Positions 8,291 to 16,641 of a stretch of 64,000 bases of DNA are shown here, piece after piece. Under the pieces are notes generated by a model. The model was not told the origin of the DNA. It saw only the letters and a program-made list of their open reading frames with translations, and made no database searches. Numbering within the stretch: the stretch's first letter is position 1; each line of letters begins with the position of its first letter. The stretch comes from Nonomuraea solani. GTDB lineage: Bacteria; Actinomycetota; Actinomycetes; Streptosporangiales; Streptosporangiaceae. Position numbers and translations under genes: made by a program. The stretch spans positions 62,001 through 126,000 of the forward strand of contig NZ_FNVT01000002.1 in assembly GCF_900108335.1 (NCBI RefSeq), read 5' to 3'.

Positions 8291-9155
8291 CCTCGGCGAA
8301 CGCCAGGACACGCGCGGTCGCGCCCTCGGCCGGCCAGAGCAGCCCCCATTGAAGGGGCGGGGCGTCGCTGAACGGGACGTAGGCGACGTCGGGCCGGGCG
8401 TAGTAGCGCCTGGTGTGCGCGCCGACGGGAAAGACACCCTGCCCGGCGCCGATGAGGGTGAGCATCTCGGTGAAGGTGGCGGCGGAGGGGCCCGGCTCGA
8501 TCGGCCGCCCGGCGGGGGTGGTCCGCGGGGTGCGGTCCGCGCGCAGGGAGGCGGGCAGCGTGTCCGGGAGTTGCAGCAGCCGTACCCCGGCCAGGTCCTC
8601 CAGGGAGACCGACGGGCGGTGGGCGAACGCGTGCTGGGCGGGCACGGCGAGCATGCGCACCTCGGAGACCAGCACCGGCCCGGTGACGATGTCAGGCTCG
8701 TCGATCGGGAAGGTGCCCAGGGCGATGTCGGCCTCGCCGCTCCGCAGCCAGGGCATCAGGTCGACCATCTGCGCCTCGCGCAGCCGTACGTCGCAGCCGG
8801 GCAGGCGCTGCCGGAACAGCTCGGTGACGCCGATGAGCAACTGACCGCCGGCCGCGCCGACGAAGGCGGCCTGGAGGGTGCCGGTGAGGCCGCGGCCGGT
8901 GTCGATCGCCCGCAGGAGCGCGGCGCCGATCTGGTCCCAGGCGGGGCGCGTCTCCTCGTACAGCCGCTCTCCCACCGCCGTCAGCCGCACGCGGCGGCTG
9001 GTCCGGTTGAACAGCGGGACGCCGACGCGGCGCTCCAGCTTGGCGATGGTCTGGCTGACGCGGGCGGTGGACACGCGCAGGCGTTCGGCGGTACGGCCGA
9101 AGTGCAGCTCCTCGGCGAGGGTGAGGAACGCCTCCAGCTCGTGCCGCTCCAGCAT
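8259..9155 (-). CDS. LysR-family transcriptional regulator
   Basis: A 298-residue regulator with an N-terminal winged helix-turn-helix (residues 1-60: LEAFLTLAEELHFGRTAERL, VSQTIAKLERRVGVPLFNRTSRR) and a two-lobed effector-binding domain after it (AFVGAAGGQLLIGVTELF, EADIALGTFP, MLTLIGAGQGVFPVG). The start at 9155 is chosen because the HTH begins at once and AGGGAAG lies a few bases upstream. It is divergent from the SnoaL-like/FAD-oxidase pair, which it probably activates, the usual LysR arrangement. A 6-bp dyad in the shared intergenic region (9233-9246) is a candidate site. The inducer is unknown. Confidence 0.9.
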   Translation of the reverse strand: MLERHELEAFLTLAEELHFGRTAERLRVSTARVSQTIAKLERRVGVPLFNRTSRRVRLTAVGERLYEETRPAWDQIGAALLRAIDTGRGLTGTLQAAFVGAAGGQLLIGVTELFRQRLPGCDVRLREAQMVDLMPWLRSGEADIALGTFPIDEPDIVTGPVLVSEVRMLAVPAQHAFAHRPSVSLEDLAGVRLLQLPDTLPASLRADRTPRTTPAGRPIEPGPSAATFTEMLTLIGAGQGVFPVGAHTRRYYARPDVAYVPFSDAPPLQWGLLWPAEGATARVLAFAEAAHDLIHTPA

Positions 9156-9232
9156 GCGCTTCCCTTCATCGTTAACCCAGGCTTCACGATCGTTGCACAG
9201 CATCGCGTTGATCCGCGACTCCCCCAGGCCCA

Positions 9233-9246
9233 GAGTGGAACCACTC
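9233..9246. promoter_or_regulatory. Short inverted repeat in the LysR/SnoaL intergenic region
   Basis: GAGTGG-AA-CCACTC is a perfect 6-bp dyad 31 bases before the SnoaL-like start. It could be an operator or a promoter-proximal hairpin; it does not match the classical T-N11-A LysR site closely, so the link to the adjacent regulator is only positional. Confidence 0.3.
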
Positions 9247-9277
9247 AGAACCCCTCTGACCTGTATGGGAGCATGCA

Positions 9278-9742
9278 ATGTCCGTTGTGGACAGGGAGCT
9301 GCGGGATCGCGCGGAGATCGTGGACGCGCTGTACCGGTTCGGCCTGGGCCAGGACCTGAAGGACGCGGAGCTGTTCGCCTCGGCCTTCGCCGCCGACGCC
9401 GAGCTGGACTTCCGCCCGGCCGCCGCCAAGTGGGGCGCACGACCGCCGGTGATGTCCGGACGGGACACGATCGTCACCATGATCCTGGCCATGTTCACCG
9501 GCCGGGTGGACACCACCCACCAGGTCACCAACCCGCGTGTCGTCGTGGACGGCGACACCGCGCGCCTGACGGCGCTGGTCGAGGCCCAGCATCTGCTGTC
9601 CGCCGACCACGGCACCTTCGCCCTGCTGAAGAACCCCTATGACGTGGAGCTGGTCAGGGACGGCGAGCGCTGGGTCATCCGCCGCCTGCGCATCGACAAT
9701 GCCTGGTACACCGGCGACCCCGTCACCATCTTCGGCGCCTGA
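9278..9742 (+). CDS. SnoaL/NTF2-like protein
   Basis: A 154-residue single-domain protein of the cone-shaped NTF2/SnoaL fold: helix EIVDALYRFGLGQDLKDAELFASAFAADAELDF, a PVMSGRDTIVTMI segment, then strands TTHQVTNPRVVVDGD and YDVELVRDGERWVIRRLRIDN. Members are small isomerases, dehydratases or hydroxylases in aromatic and polyketide metabolism, or catalytically silent binding proteins; the activity here cannot be assigned. It lies 12 bases upstream of an FAD-linked oxidase in an evident two-gene operon facing a LysR regulator, so it probably acts on the same small-molecule pathway. Confidence 0.75.
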   Translation: MSVVDRELRDRAEIVDALYRFGLGQDLKDAELFASAFAADAELDFRPAAAKWGARPPVMSGRDTIVTMILAMFTGRVDTTHQVTNPRVVVDGDTARLTALVEAQHLLSADHGTFALLKNPYDVELVRDGERWVIRRLRIDNAWYTGDPVTIFGA

Positions 9743-9754
9743 GGAGACACCATC

Positions 9755-11035
9755 ATGAACAGCCTGCGTTCCGTCGTCCGCGGCCGGGTCCTGCTGCCCG
9801 GCGACCCCGGTTTCGACGCCGCCCGCCGTCCCTGGAACCTGGCCGTCGAACAACCGGCGGCGGCCGTGGTCGAGGCCGCGGACGCCGACGACGTCGCCGC
9901 ACTCGTCCGGTACGCCCGCGCCGCCGGCCTGGGCATCGCCACCCAGCCGAACGGCCACGGCGCCACCGGCCGTACCGACGGCACGATCCTGCTGCGCACC
10001 GGCCGGCTCGACTCCCTGCGCGTCGACCCGGCTGCCCGCCGGGCGCGCGTCGGCGCGGGCGTGGCCTCGGGCCGGCTGCAGGCGGCCGCCGCACCGCACG
10101 GCCTCACCGGCCTGCCCGGCAGCTCCCCCGTCGTCAGCGTCGCCGGGGTCGCCCTCGGCGGCGGGCTGAGCTGGTTCGGCCGCGCCCACGGCTGGGTCGC
10201 CGACAGCGTCACCGCCTTCGACATCGTCGACGCCGAAGGGCGCCCGCGGCGGCTCACCGCCGAGTCCGGCCCCGACCTGTTCTGGGCGCTGCGCGGCGGG
10301 GGCGGCGACTTCGCGATCGTCACCGCCCTCGAACTGGCCCTGCACCCCGCACCGCACCTGTACGGCGGGCGGATCTTGTGGGACGCCGGGCACGCCCCCG
10401 CCGTCATGGACGCCTACCGGCAGATCACCGCCACCGCCCCCGGCGCGCTCACCGTCTGGCTGGACCTGCTGCACTTCCCCGGCTCCGCGCCCATGGTCGC
10501 CGTGGACGCCACCTACCTGGGCGGTGAGAGCGAGGCGCGCGACCTGCTGGCCCCGCTGGACCGCCTCCCGCGGCCGCTGTCGGACTCCCGGCGCGTCATG
10601 TCGGTCGCCGAACTCGGGTCCATCATCGCCGAGCCCACCGACCCGGGCGCGGGCGCCTCACGCGGCGAGCTGCTGACCGAGCTGGACGACACCGCGGTCA
10701 AGACGCTGCTCGCGGACCCGATCGCGCCGCTGCTCAGCGTGCAGATCCGGCACCTGGGCGGCGCGCTGGCCGGGCCCTCCGACAGCCCGCACGGCCCGCT
10801 GGCCGAGCCGTACGCGCTCTACCTGTTCGGCTTCCCCGGCGACGACGTCACCGCCCGGCAACGCGGCCTGGCCGAATCCCTGCCGGTCACCGGCCGTAAG
10901 CCGTACACCTTCCTCAACCCGGGTGAGACGGCGGCCGACGCCTTCACACCCGCCGCACTCGCCCGGCTGCGCGCCGTCAAGCGTCACCACGACCCGGACG
11001 GCGTCTTTCGCGCCAACTTCCCGGTGAGCCGCTAG
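9755..11035 (+). CDS. FAD-linked oxidase, berberine-bridge-enzyme family
   Basis: A 426-residue flavoprotein of the PCMH/VAO type. The N-terminal FAD domain contains IATQPNGHGA (about residue 66), whose His is the usual covalent FAD attachment point, and the long GVALGGGLSWFGRAHG and FWALRGGGGDFAIVTALE segments. The Cys that makes the flavin bicovalent in many family members is absent from the GLPGSSPVVSVAG loop, so a single covalent bond is expected. The C-terminus RHHDPDGVFRANFPV is the standard BBE end. These enzymes oxidise alcohols, amines or sugars with oxygen. The partner SnoaL-like gene and the LysR regulator suggest a catabolic or secondary-metabolite step; the substrate is unknown. 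Confidence 0.88.
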   Translation: MNSLRSVVRGRVLLPGDPGFDAARRPWNLAVEQPAAAVVEAADADDVAALVRYARAAGLGIATQPNGHGATGRTDGTILLRTGRLDSLRVDPAARRARVGAGVASGRLQAAAAPHGLTGLPGSSPVVSVAGVALGGGLSWFGRAHGWVADSVTAFDIVDAEGRPRRLTAESGPDLFWALRGGGGDFAIVTALELALHPAPHLYGGRILWDAGHAPAVMDAYRQITATAPGALTVWLDLLHFPGSAPMVAVDATYLGGESEARDLLAPLDRLPRPLSDSRRVMSVAELGSIIAEPTDPGAGASRGELLTELDDTAVKTLLADPIAPLLSVQIRHLGGALAGPSDSPHGPLAEPYALYLFGFPGDDVTARQRGLAESLPVTGRKPYTFLNPGETAADAFTPAALARLRAVKRHHDPDGVFRANFPVSR

Positions 11036-11197
11036 CCCACCAGGCCGGACAGGGGGCGGCGGACGGCGGCGTGATCGTCGAAGATGATCCCCAGGCGCAC
11101 CGGCCGGGTAGGGATGAAAGTCCTCGTAATCGAGTGCTTTGTACCTGTTCATCGCTATGATCTTGAGCGATTTCGGGACCACGAGAATGAGGTGTAC

Positions 11198-11581
11198 GTG
11201 AAGCGAGCGACAGTGCGCGGAGCCGGTGTGGTGGCGCTGGTCCTGGCCGGCCTGGTGGGGACCGGCTCCACCGCGCAGGCCGACGTGGAAGAGGCTTTGA
11301 GCACCTGCGAGCTGGACCTCTGCCTGTACGAACACGACAAGTTCAAGGGGGCCGAAGAGGAGTTCATGTTCGAGGGGTGGGGCCTCTGCTACAACTCGCT
11401 CAGGATGAACAACAAGGCGAGCTCCATGCGGAACAACACCGCCGCCAGGGTGCAGTTCTACAACTCCGCCAACTGCGCCGGCGCCTACGGCTACGCGGCG
11501 AAGCCGAGCTCCTCGGACGGAGACCTGACGAACAACGGGTTCGACAACAAGACCAGCTCCATCCGGTACGTCAGGCCGTAA
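11198..11581 (+). CDS. Secreted peptidase inhibitor of family I36
   Basis: A 127-residue secreted protein. The GTG start at 11198 has GAGG five bases upstream and begins a proper signal peptide (KRATVRGAGVVALVLAGLV, cleavage near TAQA); the longer frame from 11084 lacks a ribosome binding site and has a polar N-terminus. The mature part has four Cys and the beta-gamma-crystallin-like pattern CLYEHDKFKGAEEEF ... NNKASSMRNNTAARVQFYNSANC ... YAAKPSSSDGDL seen in Streptomyces metalloprotease-inhibitor-like I36 proteins. A possible -10 element TATGAT lies at 11156-11161. Expected role: inhibition of extracellular proteases. It is followed after nine bases by a lipoprotein gene. Confidence 0.75.
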   Translation: MKRATVRGAGVVALVLAGLVGTGSTAQADVEEALSTCELDLCLYEHDKFKGAEEEFMFEGWGLCYNSLRMNNKASSMRNNTAARVQFYNSANCAGAYGYAAKPSSSDGDLTNNGFDNKTSSIRYVRP

Positions 11582-11590
11582 GGAATCAGC

Positions 11591-12433
11591 GTGTCCGTTC
11601 GGCTGCGGAGAGCGGTCGGGGTGCTTCTGGCCGCGACGGCCGCCTGTTCGGCGACGCCGCCGCCACAGGTTCCGCCACCGGGGGCGGAGGCTCGCGCGCT
11701 CTCCATCCCCTTCGACCGCTACAACCTCTCGCCGTCGGACATCAGCGTCCTCGAAGGCGCAGAAGAGCTCCTCGTCCGCGACTGCATGCGGGGGCGGGGC
11801 ATGGCGTGGGAGGTGCTGCCGCGGAGCGCGGCGGAGGACGTGGAACCGGCCAACCGCCGCCGCTACGGTGTCGTCGAACCGGAGATCGCCCGCCTCTTCG
11901 GCTATCACACCGCGCCGGACCGCCCCACCGTGGCCCGGCGCGCCGCCGCCGGTGCCGACCGGATGCGCGGCCTGTCGGCGAAGGAACGCCAGGCCGCGTA
12001 CGGCGAGAAGGACGGCTGCCTGGCGCAGGCGCGGGCCCACCTGGAGCAGGGCGCCCCGCAGGTCGACGAGGCCCTGTTCAACCGGCTCATCTCGGAGACC
12101 TTCGAGCGCTCCCGGCGGGACCCGAAGGTCGTCCAGGTGTTCCGTGACTGGAGCGCGTGCATGCGGGAGCAGGGCCGGCAGTACGCCGACCCGCTCGCCG
12201 CCGTCACCGACCGGCGGTGGATGACCGACGGTCCCGCCTCCCCGGACGAGAGCCGGGCGGCGCAGGCGGACGTGCGGTGCAAGGTGAAGACCGGCCTCGT
12301 CGCCGTCTGGTCCGCCGCGGAGAAACGCATCCAGGACGAGGCCATCAGCGCCCACCCCGCCGAGTTCGAGGCGCTGCGGGCGACCAAGGATCAGCAGCTC
12401 TCGGCCGCCCGCGCGGTCCTCGCCCGCGCCTGA
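11591..12433 (+). CDS. Putative lipoprotein of unknown function
   Basis: A 280-residue protein with a short signal peptide ending in a plausible lipobox (LAATAAC, Cys about residue 19), followed by a Pro-rich linker and a helical Glu/Arg/Ala-rich body. The body has several Cys (RDCMRGRGM, DGCLAQA, WSACMREQG, RCK) in a repeated pattern of helix pairs (CMxxxGxx), resembling uncharacterised actinomycete lipoproteins in which such CMREQG segments recur. The GTG start has AAGGA six bases upstream. It is probably cotranscribed with the I36 inhibitor. No enzymatic motif is visible and no function is proposed. Confidence 0.6.
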   Translation: MSVRLRRAVGVLLAATAACSATPPPQVPPPGAEARALSIPFDRYNLSPSDISVLEGAEELLVRDCMRGRGMAWEVLPRSAAEDVEPANRRRYGVVEPEIARLFGYHTAPDRPTVARRAAAGADRMRGLSAKERQAAYGEKDGCLAQARAHLEQGAPQVDEALFNRLISETFERSRRDPKVVQVFRDWSACMREQGRQYADPLAAVTDRRWMTDGPASPDESRAAQADVRCKVKTGLVAVWSAAEKRIQDEAISAHPAEFEALRATKDQQLSAARAVLARA

Positions 12434-12627
12434 CCTCGAACCTGGCCGCCGATCGGGAGTCCGTCACGGAGGTCGCGGTGGCCGTGCGCCGGGCACCACG
12501 ATGGTCCATCTCCGCCGGCAGGGCCGGTCGGGCAGCGACCCGGCCGTCAGCCTGCGCGCCGGCCGCGCCACTCTCACCGCCGCCCGCACCGCCACCCTCG
12601 ACCGCCTGCCCGCCGGCGACAGATCGG

Positions 12628-13587
12628 TCAGCGGCGTCCCGCCCGGTTCAGGGCCTCTTCCGCCTGGGCGGCCATCGCGGTGATCAGGTCCTCCGCCGGC
12701 GGCAGGTCGGTGATGAGGTCGACGGCCTCGCCCGCCCAGACCGGCAACGGGGTGATCGCGCCGCGGGCCACGTCGTCCTGGTAGTCCTGAAGGGCCTGGG
12801 GGTCGGCGGCCAGCTCCGCCTCACGGCCGCGCCAGCGGTCGAGGTAGGGGTGGCCGAGGGTGCGGGCGGGATACTTCGACGGCCAGCCGGAGCCGCGTGC
12901 GACGTCCAGGAGGTTGCTCCGCTCGGTGTCCTGGCCGCGCCCTTCGACGATCGCCCGGGTGATCGAGGGATCGGCCAGGGCCTCGACGGTGGCCTGGAAG
13001 CGGGTGCCGATGAGCGCTCCGGCGGCACCCAGCACGAGCGCCGCCGCGACCCCGCGTCCGTCGGCGATCCCGCCCGCCGCCAGCACCGGCACCGGCGCCA
13101 CGAGATCCACCACGGCGGGCACGAACGGCAGCGTGGACCGCCCGTGCGCGGCCCCGTGCCCGCCGCTCTCGGTCCCCTGCGCGACGATCACGTCGGCGCC
13201 CAGGTCCACGGCCTGCCTGGCCTCCTCCAGATCGGTGACCTGGAGGATCAGCCGGGCCCCCGCCTCACGGACCCGCTCGGTGTACGGGCTCGGGTCGCCG
13301 AAGGACAGCATCACCGCGCTGGGGCCGTGGCTCAGTGCCAGCTCCACGGCGGCCAGGTCGATGCCCCAGGTCAGGAACCCGACACCCCACGGCCCTCCGG
13401 TGGCCGCGACGATCGGCACCTCGCGGGCCAGCCATTCCGGGTCTCCGTACGCGCCGCCCAGAATCCCGAACCCGCCGCCCCGGGAGACGGCCGCGGCCAG
13501 CGCGCCCCCGGCCGACCCGCCCATCGGCGCCGAAGCGATCGGATGCCGCACCCCGAACATCTCCGTGAACACCGTCGATAACGTCAT
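12628..13587 (-). CDS. Nitronate monooxygenase (2-nitropropane dioxygenase family)
   Basis: A 319-residue FMN-dependent TIM-barrel enzyme oxidising nitronates such as propionate 3-nitronate to carbonyls. Family marks are the N-terminal VRHPIASAPMGGSAGG, the QGTESGGHGAAHG loop with the catalytic His (about residue 145), and the phosphate-binding PVLAAGGIADGRGVAAALVLGAAGALIGTRF split over the last barrel strands. The length is normal. Its start overlaps the stop of the upstream MerR gene by four bases (ATGA), so both are one operon driven by the MerR promoter; detoxification of a nitro compound or a xenobiotic response is a plausible role. Confidence 0.88.
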   Translation of the reverse strand: MTLSTVFTEMFGVRHPIASAPMGGSAGGALAAAVSRGGGFGILGGAYGDPEWLAREVPIVAATGGPWGVGFLTWGIDLAAVELALSHGPSAVMLSFGDPSPYTERVREAGARLILQVTDLEEARQAVDLGADVIVAQGTESGGHGAAHGRSTLPFVPAVVDLVAPVPVLAAGGIADGRGVAAALVLGAAGALIGTRFQATVEALADPSITRAIVEGRGQDTERSNLLDVARGSGWPSKYPARTLGHPYLDRWRGREAELAADPQALQDYQDDVARGAITPLPVWAGEAVDLITDLPPAEDLITAMAAQAEEALNRAGRR

Positions 13588-14612
13588 GGCCGTATCATGC
13601 CGCCGGGGTCCGGCAGGTCCGCCGCCGGGGACACTTCACTGGCGTAAGCGCGGAGAGCCGCCGCGATCCACGCGAAAGGCACGAAACCCTCCTCGGGCGG
13701 TGTCCCGTTGATCACGGCCACCAGGGACAGGTACCTGCCGTGGGTGACGTCGTACCGGTCGTCCTGGGGCTCCTCGCGCTGGAGCTCCTCGACCACGAGG
13801 AACTGCGCGGCCATCCGCTCCAGGAACTCGGCGGTGACCTGTTTCCCGGCGAGTTCGGCGGTCGCCCGCGCGAACCGTACGGCCACCTCCTGGGCCCGTG
13901 GAGAGTCCGGCGGCAGCCCGGCACGGTGCTCGGCGATGATCTCCGCCGCGATCTTCGCCCCCGTCGTGTAGATGAAGTCCTGCACCGGCGCGGCGGTCAT
14001 GATCCGTCCCGGAGGAGTGGCGTAGGTGTCCCGGAGGTAGGCGCGGACCGCGCCGCGGAACTCCTCGTCCTGCACCAGGTCGCCCAGCTCGATCCAGGCT
14101 TCGAGCTGGGCGGCGGCAGGGTCCTCCGGCAGCCTCGGCCGCATCGTGCCCAGCCGCTCGACGAAGCCGGGGGCCACGTCGAGGCCCGCGCCGACCTCGT
14201 TCCAGAACGCGTCGATGAGCCGCTCACGTTCCTCGTCGGACATCGAGACCAGCCGGTGCATGAGGGCCGCCTGCGCCACCGTGCCACCCTGCCTGACCAG
14301 CGTCCGCAGGACGGCCCGCCTGGCCCGCAGGCCGCGCTCCTGACGTTCGACGAGCTCCAGGTGGGCCACGACGAGTTCGTGCAGCGTCGTCTCGCCGCCG
14401 AGCAGCCGGCGGATGTCGTCGAGGCCGCTGCCCAGGTCGCGAAGGGTACGGATGAGCTCAAGCCGGGCGATGGCCCGGATGTCGTACAGCCGGTGGCCGG
14501 CCTCGGTCAGCCGTGTGGGCGCGACGATCCCGGCGTCGGCGTAGAACCGGATGGCGCTGACGCTCAGACCGGTCCGGCGCGCCGCGTCCCCGATCGTATA
14601 AAGCTCGCTCAT
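13584..14612 (-). CDS. MerR-family transcriptional regulator
   Basis: A 342-residue regulator: an N-terminal winged HTH (MSELYTIGDAARRTGLSVSA, IRFYADAGIVAPTRLTEAGHRLYD), a dimerisation coiled coil (about 80-120) and a long C-terminal effector domain (about 130-342) without Cys clusters, so a metal sensor is unlikely and an organic ligand more likely. The start at 14612 is placed by the HTH and by a promoter whose predicted first transcribed base is the A of this ATG. The gene overlaps the nitronate monooxygenase start by four bases and so regulates its own operon. The large C-terminal domain is not one I recognise beyond its family position. Confidence 0.88.
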   Translation of the reverse strand: MSELYTIGDAARRTGLSVSAIRFYADAGIVAPTRLTEAGHRLYDIRAIARLELIRTLRDLGSGLDDIRRLLGGETTLHELVVAHLELVERQERGLRARRAVLRTLVRQGGTVAQAALMHRLVSMSDEERERLIDAFWNEVGAGLDVAPGFVERLGTMRPRLPEDPAAAQLEAWIELGDLVQDEEFRGAVRAYLRDTYATPPGRIMTAAPVQDFIYTTGAKIAAEIIAEHRAGLPPDSPRAQEVAVRFARATAELAGKQVTAEFLERMAAQFLVVEELQREEPQDDRYDVTHGRYLSLVAVINGTPPEEGFVPFAWIAAALRAYASEVSPAADLPDPGGMIRP

Positions 14613-14618
14613 GTCGCC

Positions 14619-14649
14619 ACTATGGGATCTCAAGCGGCTTGAGATTCAA
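14619..14649 (-). promoter_or_regulatory. MerR-type promoter with 19-bp spacer and central dyad
   Basis: Read on the minus strand: -35 TTGAAT (14649-14644), a spacer of exactly 19 bases, and -10 CATAGT (14624-14619). The spacer contains the perfect dyad ATCTCAAG-CCG-CTTGAGAT (14645-14627), the expected MerR operator that untwists an over-long promoter. Only six bases separate the -10 from the ATG, so the predicted transcript starts at the start codon and is leaderless. Confidence 0.8.
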
Positions 14650-14736
14650 CCCGTTTCGTGACGGCCGATCCCCCATCGTGTGATGAAACGATGACAACGC
14701 GGCCGGCCCGCGGGCCTGAATGCTTGCCTGAGGGCC

Positions 14737-15474
14737 ATGCACCCGACGAACCTCTTTCCCGCTGCCGCGCTGCTGGCCCTCGTCCTCACCGGCTGCGGCG
14801 CGCCCGCCGGCGACGAACCGGCCGGCGTCAGAGTGTTGTGGATGGGCGACTCCATCGCCGGCGCGCAGGCCCCCGCCCTGGAGGCGGCGCTGAAGGCCGG
14901 CGGGGTCGCGTTCAAGAACGCCACGTCCGACGGCGGCGGCACCGTCGTCAGCGGCGGCCACGAGGTGACGACCATGGTGGCCGAGGACACCTGGAAGACG
15001 CTGAAGGAGAACCTCACCTCCTTCCGCCCGACGGTGATCGCCTACCAGCTCACCTCCTACGACTGGGGAACCGCCGCCCAGCAACTGTCGGCCTACCGGA
15101 AGCTCTCCCAGACGGCCAAGGACGCCGGTGCCCGGCTCGTCCTGGTGTCCGCCCCGCCGTTCAAGATCGACGACTTCTTCGAGCCGTACGAGAGCGCGAT
15201 CACGCGGGCGCCCGCGATGGCCGCCAAGGCCGCCGACGGCGATCGCGTCCGCTATCTGGACGCCGCCGAGCTGTGGGGCGCCGACCACACCGCGGCCAAG
15301 GCCCAGCGCGCCAAGGACGGCATCCACTCCTGCCAGCAGGGGTCGGCGGCGTTCGCCACCTGGTTCGCCAAGCGGCTCGGCGAGCTGACCGGCTTCACCC
15401 CGGCCGCCCCGAGCGCCTGGGCCACCGGGCCATGGACCGGCGACGAGCGCTTCGCCAAACTCGGCTGCGGCTGA
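14737..15474 (+). CDS. SGNH/GDSL hydrolase lipoprotein
   Basis: A 245-residue exported protein with a lipobox (LVLTGC, Cys about residue 20). The SGNH nucleophile block is VLWMGDSIAGA (Ser about residue 39) and the C-terminal catalytic Asp/His block is KDGIHSC (about residue 202). The family acts as acetyl or acyl esterases on cell-surface polymers. The next gene, an acyltransferase-3 membrane protein, begins inside this stop codon (TGATG). In many acyltransferases the SGNH domain is fused to the membrane part; here the two are separate, translationally coupled proteins, which supports a shared role in O-acylation of an extracellular glycan. Confidence 0.82.
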   Translation: MHPTNLFPAAALLALVLTGCGAPAGDEPAGVRVLWMGDSIAGAQAPALEAALKAGGVAFKNATSDGGGTVVSGGHEVTTMVAEDTWKTLKENLTSFRPTVIAYQLTSYDWGTAAQQLSAYRKLSQTAKDAGARLVLVSAPPFKIDDFFEPYESAITRAPAMAAKAADGDRVRYLDAAELWGADHTAAKAQRAKDGIHSCQQGSAAFATWFAKRLGELTGFTPAAPSAWATGPWTGDERFAKLGCG

Positions 15475-16625
15475 TGGCCCGCATCGGCGCGCTCGACGGG
15501 CTGCGCGGGCTCGCCGTCACCGCGGTCCTGCTCTTCCACGCCGGGCACCTGAGCGGCGGGTTCCTGGGCGTCGACCTGTTCTTCGTCCTGTCCGGCTTCC
15601 TGATCACCGGCCTGCTCCTGGCCGGGCCGGGACGCCTCGACCTGGCGGCCTTCTGGGGGCGCCGGGCCCGCCGGCTGCTGCCCGCGCTGGCCGTCATGGT
15701 CGGGGCGACGCTGGTGCTGGCCTGGGCGTGCGCCCGGCCGGACCTGCTGGGGCCGGCCCTCCAGGACACGCCGTGGGTGGCCGCCCAGAGCGTGAACTGG
15801 CACTACATCGGCGAGCAGATCGGCTACTGGGACGCCGCCGGCACCCGGTTGTTCGCCCATCTGTGGAGCATCGGCGTCGAATGGCAGTTCTACCTGGTCT
15901 GGCCCCTGATCGTGGCTCTGGCCGGGAGAGGGCGGCGGGTCGCGGTCGTCGCGGTCGCCGGCGCGGTCGTCTCGCTGCTGCTCATGGTCGAGCTGGGGGC
16001 GGCCGTGGACACCACCCGCGCCTACGAGGGCACCGACACCCGGGCGTTCTCCCTGCTCCTCGGCGCGGCCGCCGCCACCGTGCCGGTCCGGGACGCCGTG
16101 GCCCGGCTGCCGCGCGCGGCCGTGGACGTGATCTGTCTCCTGCTGCTGTGCGGCCTGGGCGCCGCGTGGTCGCTGACCGCCGGGGAGAAGGCTCCGGGGC
16201 TGTTCCAGGGCGGGATGTTCGCCCACTCCCTGGCGAGCGCCGTCCTGATCGTGCTCCTGGCCGGTAGGCCGGACGGCCTGGCGGGCCGGGTGGTCGGCAG
16301 CGCCGTACCGCGCCGGCTGGGCGAGCTGTCCTACAGCCTGTACCTGTGGCACTGGCCGATCTATCTGCTGCTGCCCAGGCCGGTGGCCGGGCTCGGCGGC
16401 TGGGGCTGGACGGCCGTGGCGGCCGGGCTGTCGCTGGCGGCTGCAGTAGTGTCGAAGGTCGCCGTCGAGGATCCGGTACGCCTGCGCGCCCCCTGGGCCA
16501 CCGGCCGTCGCGGATGGGCGGCGCTGGCCGTCGCGGTGACGACGGCGGTGGCACTGTGGGCGGCGATCCCCCGGCCGGAACCCGGCGCCGGGACGGTCGA
16601 CGTCGGCAGACTCGACCAGTTGTAG
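15474..16625 (+). CDS. Acyltransferase-3 family integral membrane protein
   Basis: A 383-residue protein with about ten membrane helices. The family opening is clear: ALDGLRGLAVTAVLLFHAGHLSGGFLGVDLFFVLSGFLI, given here in pieces as GLRGLAVTAVLLFHA (catalytic His in helix 1) and GVDLFFVLSGFLI. Also typical are FAHLWSIGVEWQFYLVWP in the middle and LSYSLYLWHWPIYLLLP near the end. Such proteins move acyl groups across the membrane onto surface sugars or lipids. The start overlaps the SGNH gene stop by one base. It lacks the periplasmic SGNH extension that many homologues carry, consistent with that activity being provided by the preceding gene. Confidence 0.88.
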   Translation: MARIGALDGLRGLAVTAVLLFHAGHLSGGFLGVDLFFVLSGFLITGLLLAGPGRLDLAAFWGRRARRLLPALAVMVGATLVLAWACARPDLLGPALQDTPWVAAQSVNWHYIGEQIGYWDAAGTRLFAHLWSIGVEWQFYLVWPLIVALAGRGRRVAVVAVAGAVVSLLLMVELGAAVDTTRAYEGTDTRAFSLLLGAAAATVPVRDAVARLPRAAVDVICLLLLCGLGAAWSLTAGEKAPGLFQGGMFAHSLASAVLIVLLAGRPDGLAGRVVGSAVPRRLGELSYSLYLWHWPIYLLLPRPVAGLGGWGWTAVAAGLSLAAAVVSKVAVEDPVRLRAPWATGRRGWAALAVAVTTAVALWAAIPRPEPGAGTVDVGRLDQL

Positions 16626-16641
16626 CCGGGACCGGGAGATC

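Noticed and set aside
9278..11035. SnoaL-like plus FAD oxidase as part of a polyketide biosynthetic cluster
   Set aside because: No synthase, tailoring or carrier-protein gene is nearby, so a cluster cannot be supported.
11084..11197. ATG at 11084 as start of the I36 inhibitor
   Set aside because: It would place a polar 38-residue extension before the signal peptide, and the GTG at 11198 has a well-spaced GAGG.
12434..12627. A GC3-rich stretch giving a protein-like segment (DPAVSLRAGRATLTAARTAT) between two convergent genes
   Set aside because: It has no ribosome binding site, no stop of its own before running into the antisense of the nitronate monooxygenase gene, and no family resemblance I can defend.
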